Shown: piece after piece, positions 34,207 through 43,342 of the stretch
Layout of the letters: each line of letters starts with the position of its first letter
Numbering within the stretch: position 1 is the first letter of the stretch
Origin: Candidatus Vecturithrix granuli
GTDB lineage: Bacteria; Moduliflexota; Moduliflexia; Moduliflexales; Moduliflexaceae
Direction: 5' to 3'
DNA: 64,000 bases
NCBI GenBank assembly: GCA_000739535.1
Contig: DF820467.1
Span: 141,895-205,894 of the forward strand
Made by a program: the position numbers and the translations under genes
The notes under the pieces: model-generated
What the model saw: only the letters and a program-made list of their open reading frames with translations
Told to the model about the DNA's origin: nothing
Databases searched by the model: none

Positions 34207-35076
34207 ATGCTGCTTCAATCGCTATTGCCACCGGACCTGATCGAAATCTGGCGTTATTTCAAAAAAAATCATCTGGCCGTTTTGGGCCTGCTGCTTATGC
34301 TGCTGCTTGTGCTCTGCGCCATCTTTGCCGTACTCATTACCCCTGCCGGCTACGCTGAGCAGAAATATTTGACCGAGATTAACGCCTTCCCTTCGTTCTC
34401 CCACTGGTTCGGGGTTGACGCCATGGGGCGCGATTATTTCAGCCGCGTCATTTACGGTATTCGCGTGTCCCTTTCCGTGGGCGTGATTACTGCGTTTATT
34501 GCCTTATTTATCGGCGTCCCGCTCGGAGCCTTCGCCGGGTATTTCAGCGGCCTGGCGGATTGGTGCATCATGCGCCTGGTGGAAACGTTTTCCGTCATTC
34601 CGCCGCTCTTAGTGGCAATTTTATTTGTGACCCTGTTTGGCAGCGGCTTACAGAATGTCATTATTATTTTGGCCTGCGTGAGTTGGATGGATGTGTGCCG
34701 CCTGGTACGCGGCGAAATGCTCTCGTTAAAACAGCGCGAATATGCAACGGCCGCCAAAGCTATCGGGGTCAAACCGTATCGCGTACTGTTTCGCCATCTG
34801 CTGCCGAATGCGGTTGCGCCGATTATTGTCGGCATGGTGCTGTGCGTGCCCAATGCCATCATGTTAGAAGCCAGTTTGAGTTTTCTGGGGGTCGGGATCA
34901 ATCCGCCGACCCCCAGTTGGGGCCAGATGATCAGCGATGGCCTGTTTTATATCCAATTTTACTGGCATTTAACCCTGTTTCCGGCCATCTTTTTGGCTCT
35001 GACCGTTCTGTCGCTCTCGTTCATCGGCGACGGACTCAGAGACGCGATGGATCCGAAATTGCGGGGGAGGAGGTGA
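34207..35076 (+). CDS. Oligopeptide ABC transporter permease (OppC/DppC type)
   Basis: A 289-residue protein with six hydrophobic segments and the OppC marks HWFGVDAMGRDYFSRVIYG, AVSWMDVCRLVRGEML and YATAAKAIGVKPYRVLFRHLLPN, then LEASLSFLGVGINPPTPSWG. It pairs with the OppB-type permease, 3 bases upstream. The ATG at 34207 is preceded by AGAGAAAATAAATT. Residues 1-15 are a short cytoplasmic tail. Confidence 0.92.
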   Translation: MLLQSLLPPDLIEIWRYFKKNHLAVLGLLLMLLLVLCAIFAVLITPAGYAEQKYLTEINAFPSFSHWFGVDAMGRDYFSRVIYGIRVSLSVGVITAFIALFIGVPLGAFAGYFSGLADWCIMRLVETFSVIPPLLVAILFVTLFGSGLQNVIIILACVSWMDVCRLVRGEMLSLKQREYATAAKAIGVKPYRVLFRHLLPNAVAPIIVGMVLCVPNAIMLEASLSFLGVGINPPTPSWGQMISDGLFYIQFYWHLTLFPAIFLALTVLSLSFIGDGLRDAMDPKLRGRR

Positions 35077-35116
35077 TCGTTTCGGGAGTAGGAAGTAGGG
35101 ACTAAGAAGTAGAGAA

Positions 35117-35160
35117 TGATTCTTGCTTATATATCAATTCTTGTAGTTCCAAAGGAGGAA
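35117..35160 (+). repeat. SD-linked repeat, family B (copy 6, single arm)
   Basis: Only the 3' arm is present: GATTCTTGCTTATATATCAA, then TTCTTGTAGTTCCAAAGGAG, ending in the ribosome binding site of the oppA gene. It matches the right arm of the perfect copy at 15226-15298, and the left arm is missing. It lies inside the opp operon. Confidence 0.8.
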
Positions 35161-35167
35161 TCTTGTT

Positions 35168-36799
35168 ATGAAAAAATATATGCTTGTGTTGCTCGTTCTG
35201 TGTGTATTTCCGGCAGTTGTACATGCGCTGCCGCCGGATGCTCTGCCGGAATCGGAGCAGGTGCTGTTGTATCCGCTCAAATTGGAAGCCGGAACCTATA
35301 TTGATTACATGAAAACGATCTATAACTGTCTGCAAGGCGCGGCGGAACTGGCGCAGGAAGCGTTGATGGCGTTCGATAAGGATCTGGAGGTCGTCCCGAT
35401 GGGGGCTGAAAAATGGGAGGTTTCCGAGGATGGGCTGATCTGGACCTTTCATCTGCGCAAAGAGCTGACCTGGTCTGACGGCAAACCGATTACCGCCCCT
35501 GATTATGTGTTTTCGCTGCAACGCGCGGTGCAGCAGGGGTATGATTTCGGTTGGTATTGGAGTTTTGCTGCGGGGCTAAAAAACTGGAGCACGGTCGAAA
35601 AAGGGGAATTACCGGTAGAAGAGCTGGGCATCAAGGCGTTGGACGATTATACGCTTGAGATTACGACCGATACACCCAAACCGTATCTGTTAGGCGTGTT
35701 GACCTGGTTGTATCCAACGCCGCGCCACGCGGTAGAGGCTCATGGCGATGAATATGCCACGACCGCCGAAACGATGGTGTGCAGCGGACCGTTTAAGCTG
35801 GTGGAATGGGTGAAAGGCGATCATTTGACGTTTGTGAAAAATCCGGATTACAAAGGTTTATGGCAGCCTTCGCTGGAAAAAGTCATCTTAAAATACGGCA
35901 CTTTTGAACCGGAAACCGGATTCCCGGCCTATATGAATGATGAAACCTATCGTTCGGATTTGAACCCCGGTCAGTTGGCCTTTGCCCGGGAAAGCATGGC
36001 GGATCAACTCCATTCCTGGCCGATGTTCCGCATTTTCTACATCTCCTTTGATACGACAACGCCGCCGTTTAATGACATTCGCGTCCGCAAAGCCTTTGAA
36101 TATGCCTTCAATCGCGAAGAATTATGCGATACGATTCTCAAAGATATGGCTTCCCCGGAATATTCGCCGCTCATGAGCGGGTTCCCGGGCTACGATCCGG
36201 AAGCGGCCAAAAGTTTGACCAAGTACGATCCGGAAGAAGCCAAACGCTTAATGGCTGAGGCCGGTTATCCTGACGGCAAAGGTTTCCCGCAACTGGAAAT
36301 GTGGCTGCGGGGCGAAGATCAAATGCACCCCTGGCAGAAACCGGCCGCCAGCTATATGCAGGCGCAGTTTAAGGAAAAATTAGGCGTGGACATCATTCCG
36401 CGCGTTGTGGAGGTCAAAACCTTCGCCGATACGCTGAACAAACATGCGCATCCACTGTTCTTGCTCGCTTATCAGTTCGATTATGTTGACCCCAGTAATT
36501 TTATGGATCTGTTCCTGTCCGGCGGGCGTCATGCCTGGTCTAATGCGGAATACGACGCCCTCGTCAAAGAAGCAGACCCGATGACTGACCAGGAACCGCG
36601 GATCCAAAAATACCGTCAGGCCGAGAAAATTTTGATCGAAGAAGCTCCGTCGGTCTTTGCATTTCAGCAGCAATATTCGGCAGTCTGGAAACCTTTCCTG
36701 AAAGGCGAAGGGCTTGAACCGAATTCCAAAGGCATCGCCAGTTGGGGCGATATGTGGGGCAAATACGTGATGACCCATATTTACATTGCAACGCATTAA
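35168..36799 (+). CDS. Oligopeptide ABC transporter substrate-binding protein (OppA/DppA type)
   Basis: A 543-residue protein with a signal peptide of about 20 residues (MKKYMLVLLVLCVFPAVVHA) and no lipobox. The mature protein has the SBP_bac_5 layout: MAFDKDLEVVPMGAEKWEVS, FHLRKELTWSDGKP, YVFSLQRAV, TMVCSGPFKLVEWVKGD, KNPDYKG and VRKAFEYAFNREELC. It captures peptides, or possibly another ligand, in the periplasm. Oddly, the middle (VILKYGTFEPETGFPAYMN) replaces the usual EYFQE.Y part. The AAAGGAGGAATCTTGTT ribosome binding site belongs to a family B repeat. Confidence 0.9.
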   Translation: MKKYMLVLLVLCVFPAVVHALPPDALPESEQVLLYPLKLEAGTYIDYMKTIYNCLQGAAELAQEALMAFDKDLEVVPMGAEKWEVSEDGLIWTFHLRKELTWSDGKPITAPDYVFSLQRAVQQGYDFGWYWSFAAGLKNWSTVEKGELPVEELGIKALDDYTLEITTDTPKPYLLGVLTWLYPTPRHAVEAHGDEYATTAETMVCSGPFKLVEWVKGDHLTFVKNPDYKGLWQPSLEKVILKYGTFEPETGFPAYMNDETYRSDLNPGQLAFARESMADQLHSWPMFRIFYISFDTTTPPFNDIRVRKAFEYAFNREELCDTILKDMASPEYSPLMSGFPGYDPEAAKSLTKYDPEEAKRLMAEAGYPDGKGFPQLEMWLRGEDQMHPWQKPAASYMQAQFKEKLGVDIIPRVVEVKTFADTLNKHAHPLFLLAYQFDYVDPSNFMDLFLSGGRHAWSNAEYDALVKEADPMTDQEPRIQKYRQAEKILIEEAPSVFAFQQQYSAVWKPFLKGEGLEPNSKGIASWGDMWGKYVMTHIYIATH

Positions 36800-36828
36800 G
36801 CGCTCATGCTGCCGAAGATGACCAATTC

Positions 36829-36966
36829 CCCTCCTGGGAGGCAGGACGGTGAAGTTCTGTAGGTGTTTGTCATCTCGACTTCGCTCGATGACCGGGAACT
36901 CGTTCGTCGAGCGAAGTCGAGACGATATGCTTTGTGAGAACTTCACCGCCCTGTCCCAGGAGGGGA
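36829..36966. repeat. Nested palindrome, family A (copy 6)
   Basis: Outer arms CCCCTCCTGGGAG and CCCAGGAGGGG enclose GGTGAAGTTCTGT and ACTTCACCGCCCTG, and then CATCTCGACTTCGCTCGATG with TCGAGCGAAGTCGAGACG. It separates the oppA and oppDF genes inside one operon. The arrangement matches the repeat at 11686-11950 without its family D centre. Confidence 0.85.
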
Positions 36967-37008
36967 AGCAGCGGGTTTGCCGCATAAAAAGCCGTAAAGG
37001 AATACATC

Positions 37009-39039
37009 ATGAAACAATCAGAGACTCAAAAACGCCAGGACCAAGCTGAAACCCTGCTTTCACTGAAAAATCTGAAATCCTATTTTCATTTAGAAGAGAA
37101 TCTGATTAAAGCCGTCAACGGCGTCACCTTTCAGGTCAAAAAAAATGAAATTGTCGGCATAGTCGGCGAAAGCGGTTCCGGCAAAAGCGTGACAGCCCTT
37201 TCGATTTTGCGTTTGCTGCCGACCCCGCCCTGTCAGCTTTCCGGCGAAATTCGGTTTCAGGGGCGAGATTTGCTGCAAATCAGCGAGCGTCAGATGCAGG
37301 ATGTGCGCGGCGGGGAAATTTCGATGATTTTCCAGGAGCCGATGACATCCTTGAACCCGGTGCTCTCCATCGGGTATCAGATCGCCGAGTCAATTCGTTT
37401 ACATCAACACTTGCAAAAACGGAGCGCCTGGGACAAAGCCGTTGAAATGCTGAATCTGGTTAAAATCCCGGAAGCGGCGCGCCGCGCCAGGCAATATCCC
37501 CATGAACTGAGCGGCGGCATGCGTCAGCGCGCCATGATTGCCATGGCGTTGTCCTCAAACCCTGCGCTGTTGATTGCAGATGAGCCAACGACCGCGCTCG
37601 ACGTCACCACGCAGAAGCAGATTTTATATTTGATCAAAGACCTGCAGCACCAGTTAGGCACGTCTGTCATGTTTATCACCCACAATTTAGGCGTTGTGGC
37701 TGAGATTGCCGATCACGTGGCGATTATGTACGCCGGACGACTCCTGGAATATGGTGAAGTCCATGACATTTTTCATTATCCCAAACATCCGTACTCTTTA
37801 TGCTTATTGCGCTCGATCCCGCGGCTCGATGCGTCGAAAAATTTACGTTTAGAGGAGATTCCCGGACGAGTGCCTGCTCTAAACGAGCTGCCGCAGGGAT
37901 GTATTTTTCATCCGCGCTGCCCTTACGCTATTGAACGCTGCCGCGAACAAGAACCGCCTTATACCCAAGTTGATGACGGGCATCTCACGATGTGCTGGCG
38001 CTATGATCAACTTCCCCAACCGGATAAAAAGGTTAGTGAACCTGCGAATCTCTCAGCAGCACGGGAAACCTCAGCAATGTCCGCTCTGCGCGTCGTCCAT
38101 CTCAAAAAATATTTTAGCGTCAAGAAAATCGAGATGTTAGGAAAAGCGGGAATTGTCAAAGCGGTTGATGACGTCAGTTTTGAGGTCAAACAGGGTGAAG
38201 TGCTCGGGCTGGTCGGCGAGAGCGGCTGCGGAAAAACCACCTTAGGGATGTGCATTTTACGGCTGCTTGAAGCCACAGAAGGACAAATTCTGATTAACGG
38301 ACGGGATGTCACGAGCCTTGCGGAACGTGAAATGACTGCGATGCGCCAACATCTTCAGGTCATTTTTCAAGATCCGTATGGTTCCCTAAACCCCCGCATG
38401 AAGATCGGGCAAATTGTCGGAGAACCGCTGTTGGTGCACAAATTGACGGCCAATCCTCAGGAAAAGCAGGCAAAAATTATTGACATGTTAGAAAAAGTCG
38501 GCCTGGATCGCATCCACATTGATAAATATCCGCACGAATTAAGCGGCGGGCAGCGGCAGCGCATTGCCATTGCACGCGCCTTAATTGTGTCGCCGAAAAT
38601 CGTCATCTGCGATGAAGCGGTTTCCGCGCTCGATGTCTCGATTCAGGCGCAGATTATCAATCTGTTAAAAGAGTTGCAAACCACGCTGCATTTGACCTAC
38701 CTGTTTATTTCCCATGATGTCAGCGTGGTGAAACATATCAGCGACCGTATTGCGATTATGTATCTGGGGAAAATGGTGGAACTGGCCGCAGCGGAAACGG
38801 TGTGTCAAACGCCGAAACATCCCTATACGCAGGCCTTAATCTCCTCTGTGCCGATTCCTGACCCGGAAAAGAAACCGGAATATATCGCCTTAAAGGATGA
38901 AATCCCCAGCCCTATGCATATTCCGCCGGGCTGCCGCTTTCATCCGCGTTGCCCCTTCATGCAGGAACGCTGTCGTACAGAAGAACCGGAATTTCGTGAA
39001 ATCAGCCAAGGTTGGTTTGCAGCCTGTCATTTTGCCTGA
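37009..39039 (+). CDS. Fused oligopeptide ABC transporter ATPase (OppD-OppF)
   Basis: A 676-residue protein combining two usually separate ATPases. The first half (about 20-330) has Walker A GESGSGKS, signature ELSGGMRQR and ADEPTTALD, with an oligo-HPY end (CIFHPRCPYAIERC). The second half (about 350-676) has GESGCGKTT, ELSGGQRQR and ICDEAVSALDVS, with CRFHPRCPFMQERC. Both halves look active, although the second has DEA where DEP is usual. The product powers peptide uptake at the membrane. The start has GTAAAGGAATACATC upstream. Confidence 0.92.
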   Translation: MKQSETQKRQDQAETLLSLKNLKSYFHLEENLIKAVNGVTFQVKKNEIVGIVGESGSGKSVTALSILRLLPTPPCQLSGEIRFQGRDLLQISERQMQDVRGGEISMIFQEPMTSLNPVLSIGYQIAESIRLHQHLQKRSAWDKAVEMLNLVKIPEAARRARQYPHELSGGMRQRAMIAMALSSNPALLIADEPTTALDVTTQKQILYLIKDLQHQLGTSVMFITHNLGVVAEIADHVAIMYAGRLLEYGEVHDIFHYPKHPYSLCLLRSIPRLDASKNLRLEEIPGRVPALNELPQGCIFHPRCPYAIERCREQEPPYTQVDDGHLTMCWRYDQLPQPDKKVSEPANLSAARETSAMSALRVVHLKKYFSVKKIEMLGKAGIVKAVDDVSFEVKQGEVLGLVGESGCGKTTLGMCILRLLEATEGQILINGRDVTSLAEREMTAMRQHLQVIFQDPYGSLNPRMKIGQIVGEPLLVHKLTANPQEKQAKIIDMLEKVGLDRIHIDKYPHELSGGQRQRIAIARALIVSPKIVICDEAVSALDVSIQAQIINLLKELQTTLHLTYLFISHDVSVVKHISDRIAIMYLGKMVELAAAETVCQTPKHPYTQALISSVPIPDPEKKPEYIALKDEIPSPMHIPPGCRFHPRCPFMQERCRTEEPEFREISQGWFAACHFA

Positions 39040-39041
39040 AA

Positions 39042-39210
39042 TAACTACAGGAATCGCATATAGGAAAGAATGTGAGGTCAGGTACGGCACAAATCTATTC
39101 TTTCCTATATGTGATTCCTGTAGGAAGGATTCTCAGAGGCATGGTTCGGCGCTACGCCGACCACTTCGCCGTCAGGAATCCTCCCTACAGAAAATCCCTG
39201 TAGTTTGAAG
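39042..39210. repeat. SD-linked palindrome, family B (copy 7)
   Basis: Two linked hairpins: AACTACAGGAATCGCATATA against TATATGTGATTCCTGTAG, then a GGAAGGATTCTCAGAGGC / GGAATCCTCC unit. It ends CCCTGTAGTTTGAAGGAGA, the ribosome binding site of the nitrilase-family gene. It shares its inner section with copy 5 at 32700-32860. Confidence 0.88.
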
Positions 39211-39220
39211 GAGAATATGT

Positions 39221-39994
39221 ATGAAAGTTACGGTGTGTGAATTGAGGAATGATTTGGATGGGTTGAAAGAAGATTGGCAGGCGTTGGTCAGTCATGTGCA
39301 GGCAAACGCCAGTGAATTCGTACTGCTGCCGGAAATGCCGTTTTTTCCCTGGTTAGCCCGTACCCGTGAAGTCGATCCGGCGCGCTGGGAAGAGTCTATG
39401 AACGTGCATGAGGCCTGGATCGCGCGTCTGACAGAACTGGCTCCGGCCAGCATTGCAGCAACCCGGCCGGTGCTCAAACACGGAAAACGCTTGAATGAAG
39501 CCTTTGTCTGGCAGAAAGCAACGGGGTACGCCGGAGTACACACGAAATATTATCTTCCCGATGAAGCGGGATTTTGGGAAGCGTCGTGGTACGAACGCGG
39601 CGCAGGGGATTTTGCAATAACGACGATCAACAACGTTCAGGCCGGATTTCTGATCTGTACCGAACTGTGGTTCAACAAGCATGCCCGCGAGTATGTAACT
39701 CAGGGAATTCATCTTTTGCTCTGCCCAAGAGTAACGCCCCAAAGTTCGATTGACAAGTGGATTGCCGGCGGCCGCACCGCAGCCGTGGTGTCAGGGGCTT
39801 TTTGCCTCTCCTCGAATCTGGTCGGAACTGTCACAAACGGAGTCGATTTCGGCGGCGCGGGCTGGATTATTGAGCCTGAAGAAGGAACAGTTTTAGGGGT
39901 CACTTCTCAGCAGCAGCCGTTTTTGACATTAGACATTGATCTGCGCGTCGCTGATGCAGCCAAACACACTTATCCGCGTTACGTGCGTGATTAA
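39221..39994 (+). CDS. Nitrilase/carbon-nitrogen hydrolase family protein
   Basis: A 257-residue single-domain member of the family. The catalytic triad is visible as Glu38 (LLPEMPFFPW), Lys109 (HTKYYLP) and Cys146 (FLICTELW). Such enzymes hydrolyse amides, nitriles or carbamoyl groups via a cysteine thioester. No signal peptide is seen, so it is cytoplasmic. The order after the opp genes suggests the amide may be a peptide-derived compound, but this is weak. It has its own family B leader and GAAGGAGA site. Motif spacing is normal. Confidence 0.85.
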   Translation: MKVTVCELRNDLDGLKEDWQALVSHVQANASEFVLLPEMPFFPWLARTREVDPARWEESMNVHEAWIARLTELAPASIAATRPVLKHGKRLNEAFVWQKATGYAGVHTKYYLPDEAGFWEASWYERGAGDFAITTINNVQAGFLICTELWFNKHAREYVTQGIHLLLCPRVTPQSSIDKWIAGGRTAAVVSGAFCLSSNLVGTVTNGVDFGGAGWIIEPEEGTVLGVTSQQQPFLTLDIDLRVADAAKHTYPRYVRD

Positions 39995-40033
39995 GGCACA
40001 ATTGCTCTATTACATGAGCACATTGATTTTGAT

Positions 40034-40096
40034 AGGTTCGTAGTTCTCACCTTAGCAAGTTTTTCCGCTTAAACGCAGAATTACGAACTTGTCAAA
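40034..40096. repeat. Palindromic repeat, family C (copy 3, diverged)
   Basis: GGTTCGTAGTTCTCACCTTA on the left is mirrored weakly by AAACGCAGAATTACGAAC on the right. It follows the nitrilase-family gene. The surrounding 39995-40597 gap has no gene that I can support. A 78-codon minus-strand ORF there (40323-40559) has no family features. Confidence 0.55.
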
Positions 40097-40103
40097 TAGG
40101 TAC

Positions 40104-40242
40104 TATGTAACGTGAGTTCGGGATAAGAAAAACGCCGTAAAAGTCCCGAAGGGACTGGATCTGGTAGCCCAGGGCTGACACCCTGGGTTACCAGATTCCG
40201 CCCCGTTGGGGCTTACAAGCTTATCCCGAACTCACGTTATGT
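40104..40242. repeat. Double-nested palindrome
   Basis: Outer arms TATGTAACGTGAGTTCGG and CCGAACTCACGTTATGTA enclose an inner palindrome at about 40158-40196 with GATCTGGTAGCCCAGGG and CCCTGGGTTACCAGAT. Small GTCCCGAAGGGAC and CCCCGTTGGGG hairpins flank it. It has the same nested design as the other large repeats but a different sequence. Confidence 0.8.
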
Positions 40243-40597
40243 ATATCAAAAGAACCCCCAATGTGCACTTGAAAGATGGCTTCCCATCAGAAAGAGCACT
40301 TCTGTTTTTTATTGAACGTTTATTAAGTATCGCGCCTAGTTTTTCTCCTGAAAATTCCTATTATATCAACGTTTTCTTCTAAAACACCCATGAGAACCAT
40401 GTCTTGCAAAGAAATGGCACAATCCTTGCGAGAGAGAAGAGCATAAGATAAAACATTGAGGAATGCTATTAGGAATACTCTGGATATGTTAATGGTTCTT
40501 TCAAGGTTTAGCAGACGGTTAGGAGTGCAGGCTTGAATTTGCTGAAAAATGGCTGGCAAACTGAAGTTTGCATTCCTGAATTATAAGGGAGAATTCA

Positions 40598-41251
40598 ATG
40601 CAAAAATTTCAATATAACATTATGTGGTTGGTTTTGGTGACAATTAATATTGGATTTTGGGGGTGTTCGCGTGACAAGGACATGGTAACTGCACCTACGG
40701 CAGGTTCCAAAGCATTAAACCAGGCAGTAGCAGCCGCAGACATGTCCTGCGTCGAATATAATAATCCGGCAATCACGTCAAACAATGAGTTTCGGATTGA
40801 ACTGATGCCTTTGAAGCAGCATGGAAATCTGTTCACCTTTACCTATCAAATCTGCAAACTCGAAACCAGCCCGGAAGTCAAAGATTTGCGCTATTGGGTT
40901 CTGGGGCTGGATCAGTTTTTTCCATATCTGGCTGAGAATATGACAATGTCTGATCTATATGTGAATTGCGGCATTCTGGATACCTCTGGCAATGAAACCT
41001 GTGGGTTGACAGTGCTAGATCCCGCCACGCAAGTAATGGGTGTGAAATTTGATGCACTGCGTTTGAGGGATGAACAATGCCAGAGTTATCTTGTGACGCT
41101 GGATGGTTCGGCATTGGCAGAAGAATTTCAGATCGGAACTGGCTCGGTAGTTGTTGCAACAAAAGCCGGGAATCAGGATTTTACGACTCCTGGCGCTGCG
41201 GCTCCCGGAATTGCCTGTGTGGCAGGACCTGGAGTGCAAGAAAAGTTGTGA
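40598..41251 (+). CDS. Putative lipoprotein of unknown function
   Basis: A 217-residue protein. Residues 1-23 form a lipoprotein signal peptide ending in the lipobox GFWGC, so Cys23 would be lipid-modified. It follows a good ribosome binding site (AAGGGAGAATTCA). The mature part has six or seven further cysteines (MSCVEYNN, YQICKLE, NCGILD, ETCGL, EQCQSY, GIACVAG), which may form disulfides, and a short hydrophobic pattern rich in beta strands. I do not recognise the family. It is probably on the periplasmic face of a membrane and appears monocistronic. Confidence 0.7.
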   Translation: MQKFQYNIMWLVLVTINIGFWGCSRDKDMVTAPTAGSKALNQAVAAADMSCVEYNNPAITSNNEFRIELMPLKQHGNLFTFTYQICKLETSPEVKDLRYWVLGLDQFFPYLAENMTMSDLYVNCGILDTSGNETCGLTVLDPATQVMGVKFDALRLRDEQCQSYLVTLDGSALAEEFQIGTGSVVVATKAGNQDFTTPGAAAPGIACVAGPGVQEKL

Positions 41252-41547
41252 TTTTCAGAAAAATTAGGATAAGCTCAAAATCGCAAAAGCAAGGGAGATG
41301 TTTAAGCGTTTGGCAAACGCACCATAATGCGTGAACATTCTTGTTTTCACGGGAGACTCAGTCGTGTTTTTGTTTCTGTTATCGTTTATTCGAAAATAGA
41401 TTTTCCATCCTCTTCCCAAAATCTGTTTTTCCTTCTTTGAAAAATTTCTTGCATGTTTCCTGGCTTCCGATAAAGTGTGCCGAAAATAGATATCATGTCT
41501 CGCTGATTGATTCTGATCTGTTTGTCTGACACAAGGGAGGAAAGACT

Positions 41548-43044
41548 ATGATGACTGCTGATATGACACGATTTTTGGCGTTTGATCTTGGCGCTTCGAG
41601 TGGACGGGGCGTGGTAGGAACTCTGGAACAGGATCACCTGCGGATTCAAGAATTGCACCGTTTTCCCAATGGACCGGTCACGATTCCCGGAAATATGCAC
41701 TGGGATGTATTGCGCTTGTTTAGCGAAATGACCGAGGCGTTGATTCTCTATGCGCAAAAATATGGCAAAACGCTGAATGGAATCGGTATTGATACCTGGG
41801 GCGTGGATTTTGCCTTACTTGCGAAAGATGGCGGCTTGCTAGGCAACCCGCATCATTATCGCGATCCTCGAACCGACGGCATGGTGGAAAAAGCATCTGA
41901 GCTGGTTGATCGTAAAGCGATTTTTGATGCCACCGGGATCCAATTTATGCAATTAAACACCCTGATTCAGGTGTTTTCCATGGTAGAACATCATTCTCCT
42001 CTCCTCGATATGGCGGAGACCCTGCTGATGATGCCATCTCTGTTTCAGTATTTTTTAACTGGCCGTAAAGTCAATGAATTTACAGATGTCACCACCTCTC
42101 AGATGTATAACCCCAGAACAGGAACCTGGGCTTACGATCTGTTGCAACAACTGCACATTCCGACCGACATGCTTTCTGCCGAAATTGTCACGCCCGGAAC
42201 AATTGTCGGCGACCTGCTGCCACACCTGACAATGATGACCGGATTATCAAAGGTGCCGGTGATTGCTTCGGCCTCGCACGATACTGCATCGGCTGTCGCC
42301 GCTGTGCCTGCGCATGGCGAAGATTGGGCCTATTTGAGTTCAGGCACCTGGTCGCTGCTGGGTCTGGAAATTCCGGAACCGATCATCACTGATGATTGTC
42401 TGCGCTATAACCTGACCAATGAAGGCGGCGTGGGCGGAACTTATCGTTTTCTGAAAAATATTGCTGGATTATGGCTGGTACAGGAAAGTAAACGTTTATG
42501 GGAACGTGAGAGCGGGCCCCTGAGTTACGCGGATCTGGCTCAACTTGCCCAAATGGCAAAACCCTTTATTGCCGTGCTTGAACCGAATGACAGCGTCTTT
42601 CTGAATCCACCGAACGTACCGCAGGCGATCATCCAATTCTGCAAAGATACAGGTCAACAAGCCCCGGAAACTCGCGGAGAAATCGTACGCTGCGTTCTGG
42701 AAAGCCTGGCGTTAAAATATCGGAATGTGCTTGAAAAAATGGAAGACCTGCGCGGCAAACCGGTCGAGGTACTGCATATTGTCGGCGGCGGCGTTCAAAA
42801 CACCCTGTTGTGCCAATTCACGGCGAACGCCACAGGAAAACAAGTCATTGCCGGGCCGATCGAAGCGACCGCAATTGGCAACATCATGATGCAAGCCATT
42901 GCCACAGGCGACATCGCCTCAATTGCCGAAGGACGCGATCTGGTCAAACGGTCTTTTGACGTGCTCATGTATGAACCGCAGGATGTGGACCAGTGGGATG
43001 AGGCGTATCAACGTTCCCGCGCTATCCTGGATAAAGCCTGGTGA
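41548..43044 (+). CDS. rhaB: Rhamnulokinase
   Basis: A 498-residue FGGY-family sugar kinase. The nucleotide-binding motif is LAFDLGASSGRGVVG near the N terminus. GIGIDTWGVDFALL, the substrate-loop HHYRDPRTDGM and the C-terminal IVGGGVQNTLLCQFTANATG are typical of RhaB. It phosphorylates L-rhamnulose at C1 with ATP before aldolase cleavage. The two adjacent ATG codons follow AAGGGAGGAAAGACT. The gene is about 25 kb from the other rhamnose genes and has its own terminator. The gap before it (41252-41547) shows no operator I can match to the LacI sites. Confidence 0.92.
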   Translation: MMTADMTRFLAFDLGASSGRGVVGTLEQDHLRIQELHRFPNGPVTIPGNMHWDVLRLFSEMTEALILYAQKYGKTLNGIGIDTWGVDFALLAKDGGLLGNPHHYRDPRTDGMVEKASELVDRKAIFDATGIQFMQLNTLIQVFSMVEHHSPLLDMAETLLMMPSLFQYFLTGRKVNEFTDVTTSQMYNPRTGTWAYDLLQQLHIPTDMLSAEIVTPGTIVGDLLPHLTMMTGLSKVPVIASASHDTASAVAAVPAHGEDWAYLSSGTWSLLGLEIPEPIITDDCLRYNLTNEGGVGGTYRFLKNIAGLWLVQESKRLWERESGPLSYADLAQLAQMAKPFIAVLEPNDSVFLNPPNVPQAIIQFCKDTGQQAPETRGEIVRCVLESLALKYRNVLEKMEDLRGKPVEVLHIVGGGVQNTLLCQFTANATGKQVIAGPIEATAIGNIMMQAIATGDIASIAEGRDLVKRSFDVLMYEPQDVDQWDEAYQRSRAILDKAW

Positions 43045-43052
43045 TCGCTGAC

Positions 43053-43085
43053 AAAAACCAGGTTTCTTTGAGAAACCTGGTTTTT
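43053..43085 (+). terminator. Rho-independent terminator of rhaB
   Basis: AAAAACCAGGTTTC / GAAACCTGGTTTTT hairpin with a five-base loop, 9 bases after the rhaB stop. The stem has CCAGG where the other terminators in this window have CCGGG. Confidence 0.9.
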
Positions 43086-43208
43086 AATAACGATTCTCTT
43101 CCTTTATTTTACTTTTCTTGCATCCGATACTTGACAAAGCTCTCAATATTATCTTTATTTTGCTAAGTAATAACAAAGATGAAGAATAGACATTATCGAA
43201 AATAACGA

Positions 43209-43282
43209 AAATAGCTCGTAGTGAATGTTTTAGCATTTTTCAAAGGTTCTCGAAATACTCCAAAGCATTTACTACGAAGGGT
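43209..43282. repeat. Palindromic repeat, family C (copy 4, diverged)
   Basis: GCTCGTAGTGAATGTTTTAG on the left is mirrored by CATTTACTACGAAGG on the right. It lies about 60 bases before secA. The rest of the 43086-43342 gap is AT-rich and probably carries the secA promoter, which I could not place. Confidence 0.6.
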
Positions 43283-43342
43283 GACGTGTTGGCCAAAACT
43301 GTTTTGTTCAGCGCGTTACCTTTACTGAATAGATAAAGCATT

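Noticed and set aside
40323-40559. A 78-codon minus-strand open frame in the gap before the lipoprotein gene
   Set aside because: No good ribosome binding site, no domain, and composition unlike the neighbouring genes.
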